A stretch of 64,000 nt of DNA from Clusia tigrina (Eukaryota; Arthropoda; Insecta; Diptera; Clusiidae), in NCBI GenBank assembly GCA_920105625.2, contig CAKKTE020000165.1, positions 558,001 through 622,000 of the forward strand, in the 5' to 3' direction. Shown here in pieces: positions 1-13,694 of the stretch. Within the stretch, counting starts at the first letter, position 1; the number at the start of each line of letters is the position of its first letter. Position numbers and translations under genes: made by a program. The notes beneath the pieces were generated by a model that worked only from the letters and a program-made list of their open reading frames with translations, had not been told where the DNA came from and ran no database searches.

Positions 1-49
1 GTCATAAAACCTTGAAATTTTGTTACAAAAAAATATTCGAGCCGCTTGG

Positions 50-1074
50 CAATTTAAGCTATCGCTGAAAGCTATGCTACCCTTGAGTCCCAAATCAAAC
101 ACTGATAAAACTTCAAATGGCCCTAACTTCTATACGGAACTTCCTACACCTATCAAAGTTTCCAACATTCAAATGCTCGTAACTTTTTACTGGAGCGTTA
201 TAAAACCTTGAAATTTCGTAACAATAAAGTACTCGATAAAACTTCAAATGGCCCTAACTTCTATACGGTGCATCCTACACCTATTAAAGTTAGCAACATA
301 CAAATTTTAGTAACTTTTTACTGGAGCGTCATAAAACCTTGAAATTTTGTAACAATAAACTACTCGAGCCTCTTGTCAATTTAAGCTATCGCCAAAGCTA
401 AGCTACCCTTGAGTCCCAAATCAAATACTGATAAAACTTCAAATGGCTCTAACTTCTATACGGTACGTCCTACACCTTTCAATATTTGCAACATACAAAT
501 GCTTGTAACTTTTTACTGGAGCGTCATAAAACCTTGAAATTTTGTAACAATAAAGTACTCTAGCCTCTTGGTAATTTAAGCTATCGCTCAAAGCTATGCT
601 ACCCTTGAGTCCCAAATCAAACACTGATAAAACTTTAAATGGCCCTAACTACTATACGGTACGTACTATACCTATCAAAGTTTGCAACATACAAATGCTT
701 GAAACTTTTTACTGGAGCGTCATAAAACCTTGAAATTTTGTAACAATAAAGTACTCGAGTCTCTTGTCAATTTAAGCTATCGCTCAAAGCTATGCCACCC
801 TTGAGTCCCAAATCAAACACTGATAAAACTTCAAATGGCCCTAACTTCTATACGGTGCATCCTACACCTATCAAAGTTTGCAACATACAAATGCTAGTAA
901 CTTTTTACTGGAGCGTCATAAAACCTTGAAATTTTGTTACAAAAAAATATTCGAGCCGCTTGGCAATTTAAGCTATCGCTCAAAGCTATGCTACCCTTGA
1001 GTCCCAAATCAAACACTGATAAAACTTCAAATGGCCCTAACTTCTATACGGAACTTCCTACACCTATCAAAGTT
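50..1074 (+). repeat. Segment repeated at 4646-5670 (offset 4596)
   Basis: About 1.0 kb of several monomers, including one 131-bp class unit (gtactcgataaaacttc near 228), recurs 4596 bp downstream in the same order and with the same private variants, such as gctatcgccaaagctaagc and the atattcgagccgcttgg monomer. The match starts near caatttaagc at 50. It fades where gtttgcaac (left) replaces gtttccaac (downstream copy). The first ~235 bp also match at offset 5510. Confidence 0.8.
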
Positions 1075-2260
1075 TGCAACATACAAATGCTTGTAAGTTT
1101 TTACTGGACCGCCATAAAACCTTGAAATTTTGTAACAATAAAGTACTCGAGCCTCTGGGCAATTTAAGCTATCGCTGAAAGCTATGCTACCCTTGAGTCC
1201 CAAATCAAACACTGATAAAACTTCAACCTTGAAAACTTCAGCCTTGAAATCTTGTCAATTTAAGCTATCGCTCAAAGCTATGCTACCCTTGAGTCCCAAA
1301 TTAAACACTGATAATACTTCAAATGGCCCTAACTTATATACGGTACGTCCTATACCTATCAAAGTTTGCAACATACAAATGCTTGTAACGTTTTACTGGA
1401 GCTTCATAAAACCTTGAAATTTTTTAACAATAAAGTACTAGAGCCTCTTGTCAATTTAAGCTATCGCTCAAAGCTATGCCTCCCTTGAGTCCCAAATCAA
1501 ACACTGATAAAACTTAAAATGGCCCTAACTTCTTTACGGTGCATCCTACACCTATCAAAGTTTGCAACATACAAATGCTTGTAACTTTTTACTGGAGCGT
1601 CATAAAACCTTGAAATTTTGTAACAATAAAGTACTCTAGCCTCTTGGTAATTTAAGCTATCGCTCAAAGCTATGCTACCCTTGAGTCCCAAATCAAACAC
1701 TGATAAAACTTTAAATGGCCCTAACTACTATACGGTACGTACTATACCTATCAAAGTTTGCAACATACAAATGCTTGAAACTTTTTACTGGAGCGTCATA
1801 AAACCTTGAAATTTTGTAACAATAAAGTACTCGAGTCTCTTGTCAATTTAAGCTATCGCTCAAAGCTATGCCACCCTTGAGTCCCAAATCAAACACTGAT
1901 AAAACTTCAAATGGCCCTAACTTCTATACGGTGCATCCTACACCTATCAAAGTTTGCAACATACAAATGCTAGTAACTTTTTACTGGAGCGTCATAAAAC
2001 CTTGAAATTTTGTTACAAAAAAATATTCGAGCCGCTTGGCAATTTAAGCTATCGCTCAAAGCTATGCTACCCTTGAGTCCCAAATCAAACACTGATAAAA
2101 CTTCAAATGGCCCTAACTTCTATACGGAACTTCCTACACCTATCAAAGTTTGCAACATACAAATGCTTGTAACTTTTTACTGGACCGCCATAAAACCTTG
2201 AAATTTTGTAACAATAAAGTACTCGAGCCTCTGGGCAATTTAAGCTATCGCTGAAAGCTA
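540..2260 (+). repeat. Tandem pair with 1076-bp period
   Basis: Bases from about 540 to 1180 recur 1076 bp downstream (about 1616-2256), shown by actctagcc, a ctatgccaccc variant and the atattcgagccgcttgg monomer at equal spacing. 1076 equals five 196-bp monomers plus one 96-bp unit, and one 96-bp unit lies at about 1184-1279. This is a small higher-order repeat of two units. Confidence 0.75.
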
Positions 2261-2689
2261 TGCTACCCTTGAGTCCCAAATCAAACAGTGATAAAACTTT
2301 AAATGGCCCTAACTTCTATACGGTACGTACTATACCTATCAAAGTTTGCAACATACAAATGCTTGAAACTTTTTACTGGAGCGTCATAAAACCTTGAAAT
2401 TTTGTAACAATAAAGTACTCGAGTCTCTTGTCAATTTAAGCTATCGCTCAAAGCTATGCTACCCTTGAGTCCCAAATCAAACACTGATAAAACTTCAAAT
2501 GGCCCTAACTTCTATACGGTGCATCCTACACCTATTAAAGTTTGCAATATACAAATGCTAGTAACTTTTTACTGGAGCGTCATAAAACCTTGAAATTTTG
2601 TTACAAAAAAATATTCGAGCCGCTTGGCAATTTAAGCTATCGCTCAAAGCTATGCAACCCTTGAGTCCCAAATCAAACACTGATAAAAC
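2261..2689 (+). repeat. Full-length monomers between two duplication blocks
   Basis: Ordinary 196-bp monomers. The stretch includes another atattcgagccgcttgg variant whose copies at 934, 2010 and 2598 are spaced 1076 and 588 bp apart. Nothing other than satellite was seen. Confidence 0.7.
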
Positions 2690-3626
2690 TTCAAATGGCC
2701 CTAACTTCTATACGGAACTTCCTACACCTATCAAAGTTTGCAACATCCAAATGCTTGTAACTTTTTACTGGACCGTCATAAAACCTTGAAATTTTGTAAC
2801 AATAAAGTACTCGATAAAACTTCAAAAGTCCCTAACTTCTTTACGGTGCATCCCACACCTATCAAAGTTTGCAACATACAAATGCTTGTAACTTTTTACT
2901 GGAGCGCCACAAAGCCTTGAAAACTTTTAACAATAAATTACTCGAGCCTCTTGTCAATTTAAGCTATCGCTCAAAGCAATGCTACCCTTGAGTCCCAAAT
3001 CAAACACTGATAAAACTTCAAATCCCCCTAACTTCTATACGGTACGTCCTATACCTATCAAAGTTTGCAACATACAAATGCTTGTAACTTTTTACTGGAG
3101 CGTCATAAAACCTTGAAATTTTGTAACAATAAAGTACTCGAGCCTCTTGTCAATTTAAGCTATCGCTCAAAGCTATGCTACCCTTGAGTCTCAAATCAAA
3201 CACTGATAAAACTTCAAATGGCCCTAACTTCTATACGGAACTTCCTACACCTATCAAAGTTTGCAACATACAAATGCTTGTAACTTTTTAATGGACCGCC
3301 ATAAAACCTTGAAATTTTGTAACAATAAAGTACTCGAGCCTCTTGGCAATTTAAGCTATCGCTGATAGCTATGATACCCTTGAGTCCCAAATCAAACACT
3401 GATAAAACTTCAACCTTGAAAACTTCAGCCTTGAAATCTTGTCAATTTAAGCTATCGCTGAAAGCTATGCTACCCTTGAGTCCCAAATCAAACACTGATA
3501 AAACTTCAACCTTGAAAACTTCAGCCTTGAAATCTTATCAATTTAAGCTATCGCTGAAAGCTATGCTACCCTTGAGTCCCAAATCAAACACTGATAAAAC
3601 TTCAAATGGCCCTAACTTCTATACGG
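2690..3626 (+). repeat. 937-bp block, copy 1 (period 1107 bp)
   Basis: This block holds one 131-bp unit, full monomers and two consecutive 96-bp units (from about 3371). It recurs at 3797-4733, offset 1107. 1107 equals four 196-bp monomers plus one 131-bp and two 96-bp units. Shared private marks are caacatccaaatg, the aatccccctaac monomer and the perfect dyad agctatcgctgatagct. The copies separate where gtacgtcc (3627) replaces gaacttcc (4734). Confidence 0.85.
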
Positions 3627-3796
3627 TACGTCCTACACCTTTCAAAGTTTCCAACATACAAATGCTTGTAACTTTTTACTAGAGCGTCATAAAACCTTGA
3701 AATTTTGTAACAGTAAAGTACTCGAGCCTCTTGGTAATTTAAGCTATCGCTCAAAGCTATGCTACCCTTGAGTCCCAAATCAAACACTGATAAAAC

Positions 3797-4733
3797 TTCA
3801 AATGGCCCTAGCTTCTATACGGAACTTCCTACACCTATCAAAGTTTGCAACATCCAAATGCTTGTAACTTTTTACTGGACCGTCATAAAACCTTGAAATT
3901 TTGTAACAATAAAGTACTCGATAAAACTTCAAAAGTCCCTAACTTCTTTACGGTGCATCCTACACCTATCAAAGTTTGCAACATACAAATGCTTGTAACT
4001 TTTTACTGGAGCGCCACAAAGCCTTGAAAACTTTTAACAATAAATTACTCGAGCCTCTTGTCAATTTAAGCTATCGCTCAAAGCAATGCTACCCTTGAGT
4101 CCCAAATCAAACACTGATAAAACTTCAAATCCCCCAAACTTCTATACGGTACGTCTTATACCTATCAAAGTTTGCAACATACAAATGCTTGTAACTTTTT
4201 ACTGGAGCGTCATAAAACCTTGAAATTTTGTAACAATTAAGTACTCGAGCCTCTTGTCAATTTAAGCTATCGCTCAAAGCTATGCTACCCTTGAGTCTCA
4301 AATCAAACACTGATAAAACTTCAAATGGCCCTAACTTCTATACGGAACTTCCTACACCTATCAAAGTTTGCAACATACAAATGCTTGTAACTTTTTAATG
4401 GACCGCCATAAAACCTTGAAATTTTGTAACAATAAAGTACTCGAGCCTCTTGGCAATTTAAGCTATCGCTGATAGCTATGCTACCCTTGAGTCCCAAATC
4501 AAACACTGATAAAACTTCAACCTTGAAAACTTCAGCCTTGAAATCTTGTCAATTTAAGCTATCGCTGAAAGCTATGCTACCCTTGAGTCCCAAATCAAAC
4601 ACTGATAAAACTTCAACCTTGAAAACTTCAGCCTTGAAATCTTATCAATTTAAGCTATCGCTGAAAGCTATGCTACCGTTGAGTCCCAAATCAAACACTG
4701 ATAAAACTTCAAATGGCCCTAACTTCTATACGG
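3797..4733 (+). repeat. 937-bp block, copy 2
   Basis: This is the second copy of the block at 2690-3626, with the same monomer order and two adjacent 96-bp units (from about 4478). A third, shorter version lies at about 5947-6720, offset 2150 from this one. There only one 96-bp unit remains, which suggests that unit number changes easily at this spot. Confidence 0.85.
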
Positions 4734-7700
4734 AACTTCCTACACCTATCAAAGTTTCCAACATTCAAATGCTCGTAACTTTTTACTGGAGCGTCATAAA
4801 ACCTTGAAATTTCGTAACAATAAAGTACTCGATAAAACTTCAAATGGCCCTAACTTCTATACGGTGCATCCTACACCTATTAAAGTTAGCAACATACAAA
4901 TTTTAGTAACTTTTTACTGGAGCGTCATAAAACCTTGAAATTTTGTAACAATAAACTACTCGAGCCTCTTGTCAATTTAAGCTATCGCCAAAGCTAAGCT
5001 ACCCTTGAGTCCCAAATCAAATACTGATAAAACTTCAAATGGCTCTAACTTCTATACGGTACGTCCTACACCTTTCAATATTTGCAACATACAAATGCTT
5101 GTAACTTTTTACTGGAGCGTCATAAAACCTTGAAATTTTGTAACAATAAAGTACTCTAGCCTCTTGGTAATTTAAGCTATCGCTCAAAGCTATGCTACCC
5201 TTGAGTCCCAAATCAAACACTGATAAAACTTTAAATGGCCCTAACTACTATACGGTACGTACTATACCTATCAAAGTTTGCAACATACAAATGCTTGAAA
5301 CTTTTTACTGGAGCGTCATAAAACCTTGAAATTTTGTAACAATAAAGTTCTCGAGTCTCTTGTCAATTTAAGCTATCGCTCAAAGCTATGCCACCCTTGA
5401 GTCCCAAATCAAACACTGATAAAACTTCAAATGGCCCTAACTTCTATACGGTGCATCCTACACCTATCAAAGTTTGCAACATACAAATGCTAGTAACTTT
5501 TTACTGGAGCGTCATAAAACCTTGAAATTTTGTTACAAAAAAATATTCGAGCCGCTTGGCAATTTAAGCTATCGCTGAAAGCTATGCTACCCTTGAGTCC
5601 CAAATCAAACACTGATAAAACTTCAAATGGCCCTAACTTCTATACGGAACTTCCTACACCTATCAAAGTTTCCAACATTCAAATGCTCGTAACTTTTTAC
5701 TGGAGCGTCATAAAACCTTGAAATTTCGTAACAATAAAGTACTCGATAACTTCAAATGGCCCTAACTTCTATACGGTACGTCCTACACCTTTCAAAGTTT
5801 GCAACATACAAATGCTTGTAACTTTTTACTAGAGCGTCATAAAACCTTGAAATTTTGTAACAGTAAAGTACTCGAGCCTCTTGGTAATTTAAGCTATCGC
5901 TCAAAGCTATGCTACCCTTGAGTCCCAAATCAAACACTGATAAAACTTCAAATGGCCCTAACTTCTATACGGAACTTCCTACACCTATCAAAGTTTGCAA
6001 CATCCAAATGCTTGTAACTTTTTACTGGACCGTCATAAAACCTTGAAATTTTGTAACAATAAAGTACTCGATAAAACTTCAAAAGGCCCTAACTTCTTTT
6101 CGGTGCATCCTACGCCTATCAAAGTTTGCAACATACAAATGCTTGTAACTTTTTACTGGAGCGCCACAAAGCCTTGAAAACTTGTAACAATAAATTACTC
6201 GAGCCTCTTGTCAATTTAAGCTATCGCTCAAAGCAATGCTACCCTTGAGTCCCAAATCAAACACTGATAAAACTTCAAATCCCCCTAACTTCTATACGGT
6301 ACGTCCTATACCTATCAAAGTTTGCAACATACAAATGCTTGTAACTTTTTACTGGAGCGTCATAAAACCTTGAAATTTTGTAACAATAAAGTACTCGAGC
6401 CTCTTGTCAATTTAAGCTATCGCTCAAAGCTATGCTACCCTTGAGTCTCAAATCAAACACTGATAAAACTTCAAATGGCCCTAACTTCTATACGAAACTT
6501 CCTACACCTATCAAAGTTTGCAACATACAAATGCTTGTAACTTTTTAATGGACCGCCATAAAACCTTGAAATTTTGTAACAATAAAGTACTCGAGCCTCT
6601 TGGCAATTTAAGCTATCGCTGATAGCTATGCTACCCTTGAGTCCCAAATCAAACACTGATAAAACTTCAACCTTGAAAACTTCAGCTTTGAAATCTTGTC
6701 AATTTAAGCTATCGCTGAAAGCTATGCTACCCTTGAGTCCCAAATCAAACACTGATAAAACTTCAAATGGCCCTAACTTCTATACGGAACTTCCTACACC
6801 TATCAAAGTTTGCAACATTCAAATGCTCATAACTTTTTACTGGAGCGTCATAAAACCTTGAAATTTCGTAACAATAAAGTACTCAACAAAACTTTAAATG
6901 GCCCTAACTTCTATACGGTGCATCCTACACCTATTAAAGTTAGCAACATACAAATGCTAGTAACTTTTTACTGGAACGTCATAAAACCTTGAAATTTTGT
7001 AACAATAAACTACTCGAGCCTTTTGTCAATTTAAACTATCGCTCAAAGCTAAGCTACCCTTGAGTCCCAAAGCAAATACTGATAAAACTTCAAATGGCCC
7101 TAACTTCTATACGGTACGTCCTACACCTTTCAATGTTTGCAACATACAAATGCTTGTAACTTTTTACTGGAGCGTCATAAAACCTTGAAATTTTGTAACA
7201 ATAAAGTACTCTAGCATCTTGGTAATTTAAGCTATCGCTCAAAGCTATGCTACCCTTGAGTCCCAAATCAAACACTGATAAAACTTTAAATGGCCCTAAC
7301 TTCTATACGGTACGTACTATACCTATCAAAGTTTGCAACATACAAATGCTTGAAACTTTTTACTGGAGCGTCATAAAACCTTGAAATTTTGTAACAATAA
7401 AGTTCTCGAGCCTCTTGGCAATTTAAGCTATCGCTCAAAGCTATGCTACCCTTGAGTCCCAAATCAAACACTGATAAAACTTCAAATGGCCCTAACTTCT
7501 ATACGGTGCATCCTACACCTATCAAAGTTTGCAACATACAAATGCTTGTAACTTTTTACTGGAGCGTCATAAAACCTTGAAATTTTGTAACAATAAAGTA
7601 CTCGAGCCTCTTGTCAATTTAAGCTATCGCTCAAAGCTATGCTACCCTTGAGTCCCAAATCAAATACTGATAAAACTTCAAATTGCCCTTACTTCTATAC

Positions 7701-8399
7701 GGTACGTCCTACACCTTTCAAGGTTTGCAACATACAAATGCTTGTAACCTTGAAATCTTGTAACAATAAACTACTCGAGCTTCTTGTCAATTTAAGCTAT
7801 CGCTCAAAGCTATGCTACCCTTGAGTCTCAAATCAAACACTGATAAAACTTCAAATGGCCCTAACTTCTATACGGAACTTCCTACACCTATCAAAGTTTG
7901 CAACATACAAATGCTTGTAACTTTTTACTGGACCGCCATAAAATCTTCAAATTTTGTAACAATAAAGTACTCGAGCCTAATGGTAATTTAAGCTATCGCT
8001 CAAAGCTGTGCTACCCTTGAGTCCCAAATAAAACACTGATAAAACTTTAAATGGCCCGAACTTCTATACGGTACGTACTATACCTATCAAAGTTTGCAAC
8101 ATACAAATGCTTGAAACTTTTTACTGGAGCGTCATAAAACCTTGAAATTTTGTAACAATAAAGTACTCGAGCTTCTTGTCAATTTAACCTATCGCTCAAA
8201 GCTAAGCTACCCTTGATTCCCAAATCAAATACTGATAAAACTTCAAATGGCCCTAATTTCTATACGGTACGTCCTACACCTTTCAATGTTTGCAACATAC
8301 AAATGCTTGTAACTTTTTACTGGAGCGTCATAAAACCTTGAAATTTTGTAACAATAAAGTACTCTAGCCTCTTGGTAATTTAAGCTATCGCTCAAAGCT
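4734..8399 (+). repeat. Mixed monomers with partial duplications
   Basis: Satellite only. It includes the 4646-5670 copy of the window start, the third copy of the 937-bp block (about 5947-6720), an altered 131-bp unit at about 5742 with three more bases missing (gtactcgataacttc), and a 173-bp unit near 7740 where cttgtaaccttgaaatc joins two monomer parts. No higher-order period runs through the whole stretch. Confidence 0.8.
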
Positions 8400-10150
8400 A
8401 TGCTACCCTTGAGTCCCTAATCAAACACTGATAAAACTTTAAATGGCCCTTACTTCTATACGGTACGTACTATACCTATCAAAGTTTGCAACATACAAAT
8501 GCTTGCAACTTTTTACTGGAGCGTCATAAAACCTTGAAATTTTGTAACAATAAAGTACTCGACTCTCTTGTCAATTTAAGCTATCGCTCAAAGCTATGCT
8601 ACCCTTGAGTCCCAAATCAAACACTGATAAAACTTCAAATGGCCCCAACTTCTATACGGTGCATCCTACACCTATCAAAGTTTGCAACATACAAATGCTA
8701 GTAACTTTTTACTGGAGCGTCATAAAACCTTGAAATTTTGTAACAATAAAATATTCGAGCCGCTTGGCAATTTAAGCTATCGCTCAAAGCTATGCTACCC
8801 TTGAGTCCCAAATCAAACACTGATAAAACTTCAAATGGCCCTAACTTCTATACGGAACTTCCTACACCTATCAAAGTTTGCAACATACAAATGCTTGTAA
8901 CTTTTTACTGGACCGCCATAAAACCTTGAAATTTTGAAACAATAAAGTACTCGAGCCTCTTGGCAATTTAAGCTATCGCTGAAAGCTATGCTACCCTTGA
9001 GTCCCAAATCAAACACTGATAAAACTTCAACCTTGAAAACTTCAGCCTTGAAATCTTGTCAATTTAAGCTATCGCTCAAAGCTATGCTACCCTTGAGTCC
9101 CAAAATAAACACTGATAATACTTCAAATGGCCCTAACTTCTATACGGTACGTCCTATACCTATCAAAGTTTGCAACATACAAATGCTTGTAACTTTTTAC
9201 TGGAGCTTCATAAAACCTTGAAATTTTGTAACAATAAAGTACTCGAGCCTCTTGTCAATTTAAGCTATCGCTCAAAGCTATGCCCCCTTGAGTCCCAAAT
9301 CAAACACTGATAAAACTTCAAATGGCCCTAACTTCTTTACGGTGCATCCTACACCTATCAAAGTTTGCAACATACAAATGCTTGTAACTTTTTACTGGAG
9401 CGCCACAAAACCTTGAAAACTTGTAACAATAAAGTACTCGAGCCTCTTGTCAATTTAAGCTATCGCTCAAAGCAATGCTACCCTTGAGTCCCAAATCAAA
9501 TACTGATAAAACTTCAAATGGCCCTAACTTCTATACGGTACGTCCTACACCTTTCAAAGTTTGCAACATACAAATGCTTGTAACTTTTTACTAGAGCGTC
9601 ATAAAACCTTGAAATTTTGTAACAGTAAAGTACTCGAGCCTCTTGGTAATTTAAGCTATCGCACAAAGCTATGCTACCCTTGAGTCCGAAATCAAACACT
9701 GATAAAACTTCAACTGGCCCTAACTTCTATACGGAACTTCCTACACCTATCAAAGTTTGCAACATACAAATGCTTGTAACTTTTTACTGGACCGTCATAA
9801 AACCTTGAAATTTTGTAACAATAAAGTACTCGATAAAACTTCAAAAGGCCCTAACTTCTTTACGGTGCATCCTACACCTATCAAAGTTTGCAACATACAA
9901 ATGCTTGTAACTTTTTACTGGAGCGCCACAAAGCCTTGAAAACTTGTAACAATAAATTACTCGAGCCTCTTGTCAATTTAAGATATCGCTCAAAGCAATG
10001 CTACCTTGAGTCTCAAATCAAACACTGATAAAACTTCAATTCCCCCTAACTTCTATACGGTACGTCCTATACCTATCAAAGTTTGCAACATACAAATGCT
10101 TGTAACTTTTTACTGGAGCGTCATAAAACCTTGAAATTTTGTAACAATAA
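8400..10150 (+). repeat. Isolated copy of the 1794-bp HOR unit
   Basis: Landmarks here lie in the same order and spacing as in the main HOR array: gagtccctaatc near 8410, the gtgcatcc and ttcgagccgc monomers, a 96-bp unit from 8988, cgcacaaagc near 9660, and a 131-bp unit near 9830. The offset to the first array unit is 14328-14329 bp. It leaves the HOR pattern near 10150, where actcgagcc replaces actcttgcc. It is a single copy outside the main array. Confidence 0.8.
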
Positions 10151-10182
10151 AGTACTCGAGCCTCTTGTCAATTTAAGCTACC

Positions 10183-13100
10183 GCTCAAAGCTATGCTACC
10201 CTTGAGTCCCAAATCAAACACTGATAAAACTTCAAATGTCCCTAACTTCTATACGGAACTTCCTACACCTATCAAAGTTTGCAACATACAAATGCTTGTA
10301 ACTTTTTAATGGACCGCCATAAAACCTTGAAATTTTGTAACAATAAAGTACTCGAGCCTCTTGGCAATTTAAGCTATCGCTGATAGCTATGCTACCCTTG
10401 AGTTCCAAATCAAACACTGATAAAACTTCAAATGGCCCTAACTTCTATACGGTACGTCCTACACCTTTCAATGTTTGCAACATACAAATGCTTGCAACTT
10501 TTTACTGGAGCGTCATAAAACCTTGAAATTTTGTAACAATAAAGTACTCTAGCCTCTTGGTAATTTAAGCTATCGCTCAAAGCTATGCTACCCTTGAGTC
10601 CCAAATCAAACACTGATAAAACTTCAAATGGCCCTAACTTCTATACGGTACGTCCTACACCTATCAAAGTTTGCAACATACAAATGCTTGTAACTTTTTA
10701 CTGGAGCGACCTATAACCTTGAAATTTTGTAACAATAAAGTACTCGAGCCTTTTGTCAATTAAAGCAATCGCTCAAAGCTATGCTACCCTTGAGTCCCAA
10801 ATCAAACATTGATAAAACTTCAAATGGTCCTAACTTCTATACGGTGCATCCATCACCTATTAAAGTTAGCAACATACAAATGCTAGTAACTTTTTACTGG
10901 AGCGTCATAAAACCTTGAAATTTTGTAACAATAAACTACTCGAGCCTCTTGTCAATTTAAGCTATCGCTCAAAGCTAAGCTACCCTTGATTCCCAAATCA
11001 AATACTGATAAAACTTCAAATGGCCCTAATTTCTATACGGTACGTCCTACACCTTTCAATGTTTGCAACATACAAATGCTTGTAACTTTTTACTGGAGCG
11101 TCATAAAACCTTGAAATTTTGTAACAATAAAGTACTCTAGCCTCTTGGTAATTTAAGCTATCGCTCAAAGCTATGCTACCCTTGAGTCCCAAATCAAACA
11201 CTGATAAAACTTCAAATGGCCCTAACTTCTATACGGTGCATCCTACACCTATCAAAGTTTGCAACATACAAATGCTAGTAACTTTTTACTGGAGCGTCAT
11301 AAAACCTTGAAATTTTGTAACAATAAAATATTCGAGCCGCTTGGCAATTTAAGCTATCGCTCAAAGCTATGCTACCCTTGAGTCCCAAATCAAACACTGA
11401 TAAAACTTCAAATGGCCCTAACTTCTATACGGAACTTCCTACACCTATCAAAGTTTGCCACATACAAATGCTTGTAACTTTTTACTGGACCGCCATAAAA
11501 CCTTGAAATTTTGAAACAATAAAGTACTCGAGCCTCTTGTCAATTTAAGCTATCGCTCAAAGCTATGCTACCCTTGATTCCCAAATTAAACACTGATAAT
11601 ACTTCAAATGGCCCTAACTTCTATACGGTACGTCCTATACCTATCAAAGTTTGCAACATACAAATGCTTGTAACTTTTTACTGGAGCTTCATAAAACCTT
11701 GAAATTTTGTAACAATAAAGTACTCGAGCCTCTTGTCAATTTAAGCTATCGCTCAAAGCTATGCCTCCCTTGAGTCCCAAATCAAACACTAATAAAACTT
11801 CAAATGGCCCTAACTTCTTTACGGTGCATCCTACACCTATCAAAGTTTGCAACATACAAATGCTTGTAACTTTTTACTGGAGCGCCACAAAACCTTGAAA
11901 ACTTGTAACAATAAAGTACTCGAGCCTCTTGTCAATTTAAGCTATCGCTCAAAGCAATGCTACCCTTGAGTCCCAAATCAAATACTGATAAAACTTCAAA
12001 TGGCCCTAACTTCTATACGGTACGTCCTACACCTTTAAAAGTTTGCAACATACAAATGCTTGTAACTTTTTACTAGAGCGTCATAAAACCTTGAAATTTT
12101 GTAACAGTAAAGTACTCGAGCCTCTTGGTAATTTAAGCTATCGCACAAAGCTATGCTACCCTTGAGTCCGAAATCAAACACTGATAAAACTTCAACTGGC
12201 CCTAACTTCTATACGGAACTTCCTACACCTATCAAAGTTTGCAACATACAAATGCTTGTAACTTTTTACTGGACCGTCATAAAACCTTGAAATTTTGTAA
12301 CAATAAAGTACTCGATAAAACTTCAAAAGGCCCTAACTTATTTACGGTGCATCCTACACTTATCAAAGTTTGCAACATACAAATGCTTGTAACTTTTTAC
12401 TGGAGCGCCACAAAGCCTTGAAAACTTGTAACAATTAATTACTCGAGCCTATTGTCAATTTAAGCTATCGCTCAAAGCAATGCTACCTTGAGTCTCAAAT
12501 CAAACACTGATAAAACTTCAAATCCCCCTAACTTCTATACGGTACGTCCTATACCTATCAAAGTTTGCAACATACAAATGCTTGTAACTTTTTACTGGAG
12601 CGTCATAAAACCTTGAAATTTTGTAACAATAAAGTACTCGAGCCTCTTGTCAATTTAAGCTACCGCTCAAAGCTATGCTACCCTTGAGTCCCAAATCAAA
12701 CACTGATGAAACTTCAAATGTCCCTAACTTCTATACGGAACTTCCTACACCTATCAAAGTTTGCAACATACAAATGCTTGTAACTTTTTAATGGACCGCC
12801 ATAAAACCTTGAAATTTTGTAACAATAAAGTACTCGAGCCTCTTGGCAATTTAAGCTATCGCTGATAGCTATGCTACCCTTGAGTTCCAAATCAAACACT
12901 GATAAAACTTCAAATGGCCCTAACTTCTATACGGTACGTCCTACACCTTTCAATGTTTGCAACATACAAATGCTTGCAACTTTTTACTAGAGTGTCATAA
13001 AACCTTGAAATTTTGTAACAATAAAGTACTCTAGCCTCTTGGTAATTTAAGCTATCGCTCAAACCTATGCTACCCTTGAGTCCCAAATCAAACACTGATA

Positions 13101-13694
13101 AAACTTTAAATGGCCCTAACTTCTCTACGGTACGTACTATACCTATCAAAGTTTGCAACATACAAATGCTTGAAACTTTTTACTGCAGCGTCATAAAACC
13201 TTGAAATTTTGTAACAATAAAGTACTCGAGCCTCTTGGCAATTTAAGCTATCGCTCAAAGCTATGCTACCCTTGAGTCCCAAATCAAACACTGATAAAAC
13301 TTCAAATGGCCCTAACTTCTATACGGTGCATCCTACACCTATCAAAGTTTGCAACATACAAATGATTGTAACTTTTTACTGGAGCGTCATAAAACCTTGA
13401 AATTTTGTAACAATAAAGTACTCTAGCCTCTTGTCAATTTAAGCTATCGCGCAAAGCTATGCTCCCCTTGAGTCCCAAATCAAATACTGATAAAACTTCA
13501 AATTGCCCTAACTTCTATACGGTACGTCCTACACCTTTCAATGTTTGCAACATACAATGCTTGTAACCTTGAAATCTTGTAACAATAAACTACTCGAGCT
13601 TCTTGTCAATTTAAGCTATCGCTCAAAGCTATGCTACCCTTGAGTCCCAAATCAAACACTGATAAAACTTTAAATGGCCCTAACTTCTATACGG
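10183..13694 (+). repeat. 3.5-kb segmental duplication, copy 1 (offset 5267)
   Basis: These 3512 bp recur at 15450-18961 at a constant offset of 5267 bp. All private marks I checked agree: gagcgacctataacc, catccatcacc, cctaatttctatacgg, a ttatttacgg 131-bp unit, aatgattgtaac, cgcgcaaagc and a 172-bp unit at 13547-13718. The copies part at 13695/18962 (tacgtcc against aacttcc). Bases 11230-12660 resemble the HOR unit with its 96-bp unit precisely missing. Confidence 0.88.
10372..10388 (+). repeat. Perfect 7-3-7 dyad in a monomer variant
   Basis: AGCTATC-GCT-GATAGCT is a perfect inverted repeat of 7 bp arms with a 3-bp loop. The usual monomer has agctatcgctcaaagct here, with only AGCT arms. 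Equal sites are near 3358, 4465, 6615, 12858, 15055, 15642, 18126, 20778, 34426 and 41424, all in the left arm. I saw none in the right arm. Confidence 0.85.

Noticed and set aside
8400..10150. Extra HOR array in the 8-10 kb region
   Set aside because: Only one unit follows the 1794-bp order; both neighbours leave the pattern, so it is listed as an isolated copy.
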